Shown piece by piece: positions 63,414-64,000 of a stretch of 64,000 nt of DNA (positions are counted from its first letter, which is position 1; each line of letters begins with the position of its first letter). The translations under genes were made by a program, and so were the position numbers. This DNA comes from Lunularia cruciata (taxonomy: Eukaryota > Streptophyta > Marchantiopsida > Lunulariales > Lunulariaceae), in assembly GCA_948567375.1 (NCBI GenBank), contig OX419757.1:61504001-61568000 (forward strand), read 5' to 3'. The notes beneath the pieces were generated by a model, which worked only from the letters and a program-made list of their open reading frames with translations, was not told where the DNA came from and made no database searches.

Positions 63414-63480
63414 TATTTTACCTTATCCTTGTACGAGCTTGATGGGTCTTCCCCTCCTTGTCCTCTGGGTGGGTCGCCTT
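63414..63480 (+). repeat. RT-retroelement 3' tail, right part, split by copia B
   Basis: Starting with TATTTTACC, the sequence resumes the tail exactly where the left part stopped (CATTT duplicated, one C-to-T change). It continues with CTTGTACGAGCTTGATGGG and ends with GGGTCGCC at 63471-63478. Joined, the two parts match the uninterrupted copies elsewhere. Confidence 0.75.
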
Positions 63481-63669
63481 TTTTTCTCTTTCTACCCCTG
63501 TAAACCAGTGGGGTTCATCTTACATGGGTTTATCCTCTTTTGACGTTTTCATTTCCCTACTTACTCCACCATACAGTACATACTGATGGAATTAAACATC
63601 ATATGGTTATGAGATGTTGTATTCATCTTGTCCAAATGCACTCAACCACTATAAGCTTGAGATCCTGCA

Positions 63670-63945
63670 CTTAGGTGTCTGGTTAGTTCCAAGTGCTGCC
63701 TCCTGAAAGAGGTCATCAAACTGATGATGAAGTTGACCAAAAGTCTCCACTGCTAGGAGGATGAATGTGTCCAAGGCAAGCCATGGTGCATGGTAATGCT
63801 CCTTCCCCTTAGTGATAATGATTGCTGTGGCTCTTGCTTAGATACTAGCTTGTGCCAAAGACTTTGGGTCGAGTGTGTCTGCAACAATCACATTGTATGA
63901 TGTGATTGCTGATTGTGATTGCAGCAATCACATCATACAATGCCC
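63670..63945 (-). pseudogene. C-terminal fragment of the RT retroelement at window end
   Basis: Minus-strand translation gives ARATAIIITKGKEHYHA, then a segment LLAVETFGQLHHQFDDL, the same succession as the fragment at 15.77-15.93 kb on the plus strand. Stops and a frameshift interrupt it. Its upstream end carries a perfect 21-bp inverted repeat (63891-63911 with 63922-63942) absent from the other copy. The remnant may run past the window edge. Confidence 0.45.
63891..63942. repeat. Perfect 21-bp inverted repeat with 10-base loop
   Basis: The arm 63891-63911 is exactly complementary to 63922-63942. It lies at the edge of an RT remnant. Confidence 0.95.
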
Positions 63946-64000
63946 GTCAGCCATCTGTTAAGCACGTTTGAACTGAGCTATAAGTCTTGGAAGACAAAGA

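Overview
This window is nuclear DNA of a land plant. The one intact gene recognised is a plant CKI1-type hybrid histidine kinase with GT-AG introns of 121-336 bp. The rest is mostly transposon remnants and non-coding DNA. A bryophyte, probably a moss, is my best guess from the compact introns and the gene type, but no marker here proves it.

Layout: 1-10.9 kb is intergenic DNA with short tandem repeats and two perfect hairpins. 10.9-14.1 kb (+) holds a broken reverse-transcriptase retroelement, cut by an LTR-like repeat of 718 bp. A second fragment of a related RT lies at 15.6-16.1 kb, followed by an inverted copy of the same LTR-like repeat at 16.5-17.3 kb. 17.3-24 kb is unannotatable except for three back-to-back perfect hairpins at 19.2 kb. 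24-29 kb and 32-33.8 kb are very A+T-rich and gene-free. 33.8-40.6 kb is a structurally complete but dead Ty1/copia element on the minus strand, with matched LTRs, a perfect 5-bp target duplication and an initiator-Met tRNA primer site. 40.6-48.8 kb is intergenic, with a few short retroelement tails, a structured palindromic locus and a three-unit tandem array. 48.8-57.1 kb is the histidine kinase locus: candidate promoter, long leader, six coding exons (51359-56301) and a 3' region. 58.3-63.4 kb is a second, older copia element (minus strand), nested in the 3' end of an RT retroelement copy. The window ends in another RT remnant carrying a 21-bp perfect hairpin.

The gene encodes a predicted 1253-residue membrane receptor-like kinase: two transmembrane segments around a glycosylatable ectodomain, a histidine kinase core with all key residues, a degenerate receiver, and a C-terminal receiver with the phospho-acceptor Asp. 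It would feed the His-to-Asp phosphorelay (histidine phosphotransfer proteins, then response regulators). The retroelements show an order of events: the RT family is oldest here, because both an LTR-like repeat and copia B interrupt its copies; copia A looks younger than copia B from LTR divergence.

The least expected signals are the dispersed family of 3'-anchored, 5'-truncated retroelement copies, the copia B primer site matching the anticodon arm of initiator tRNA rather than its 3' end, and the recurrence of perfect short hairpins in otherwise featureless DNA.
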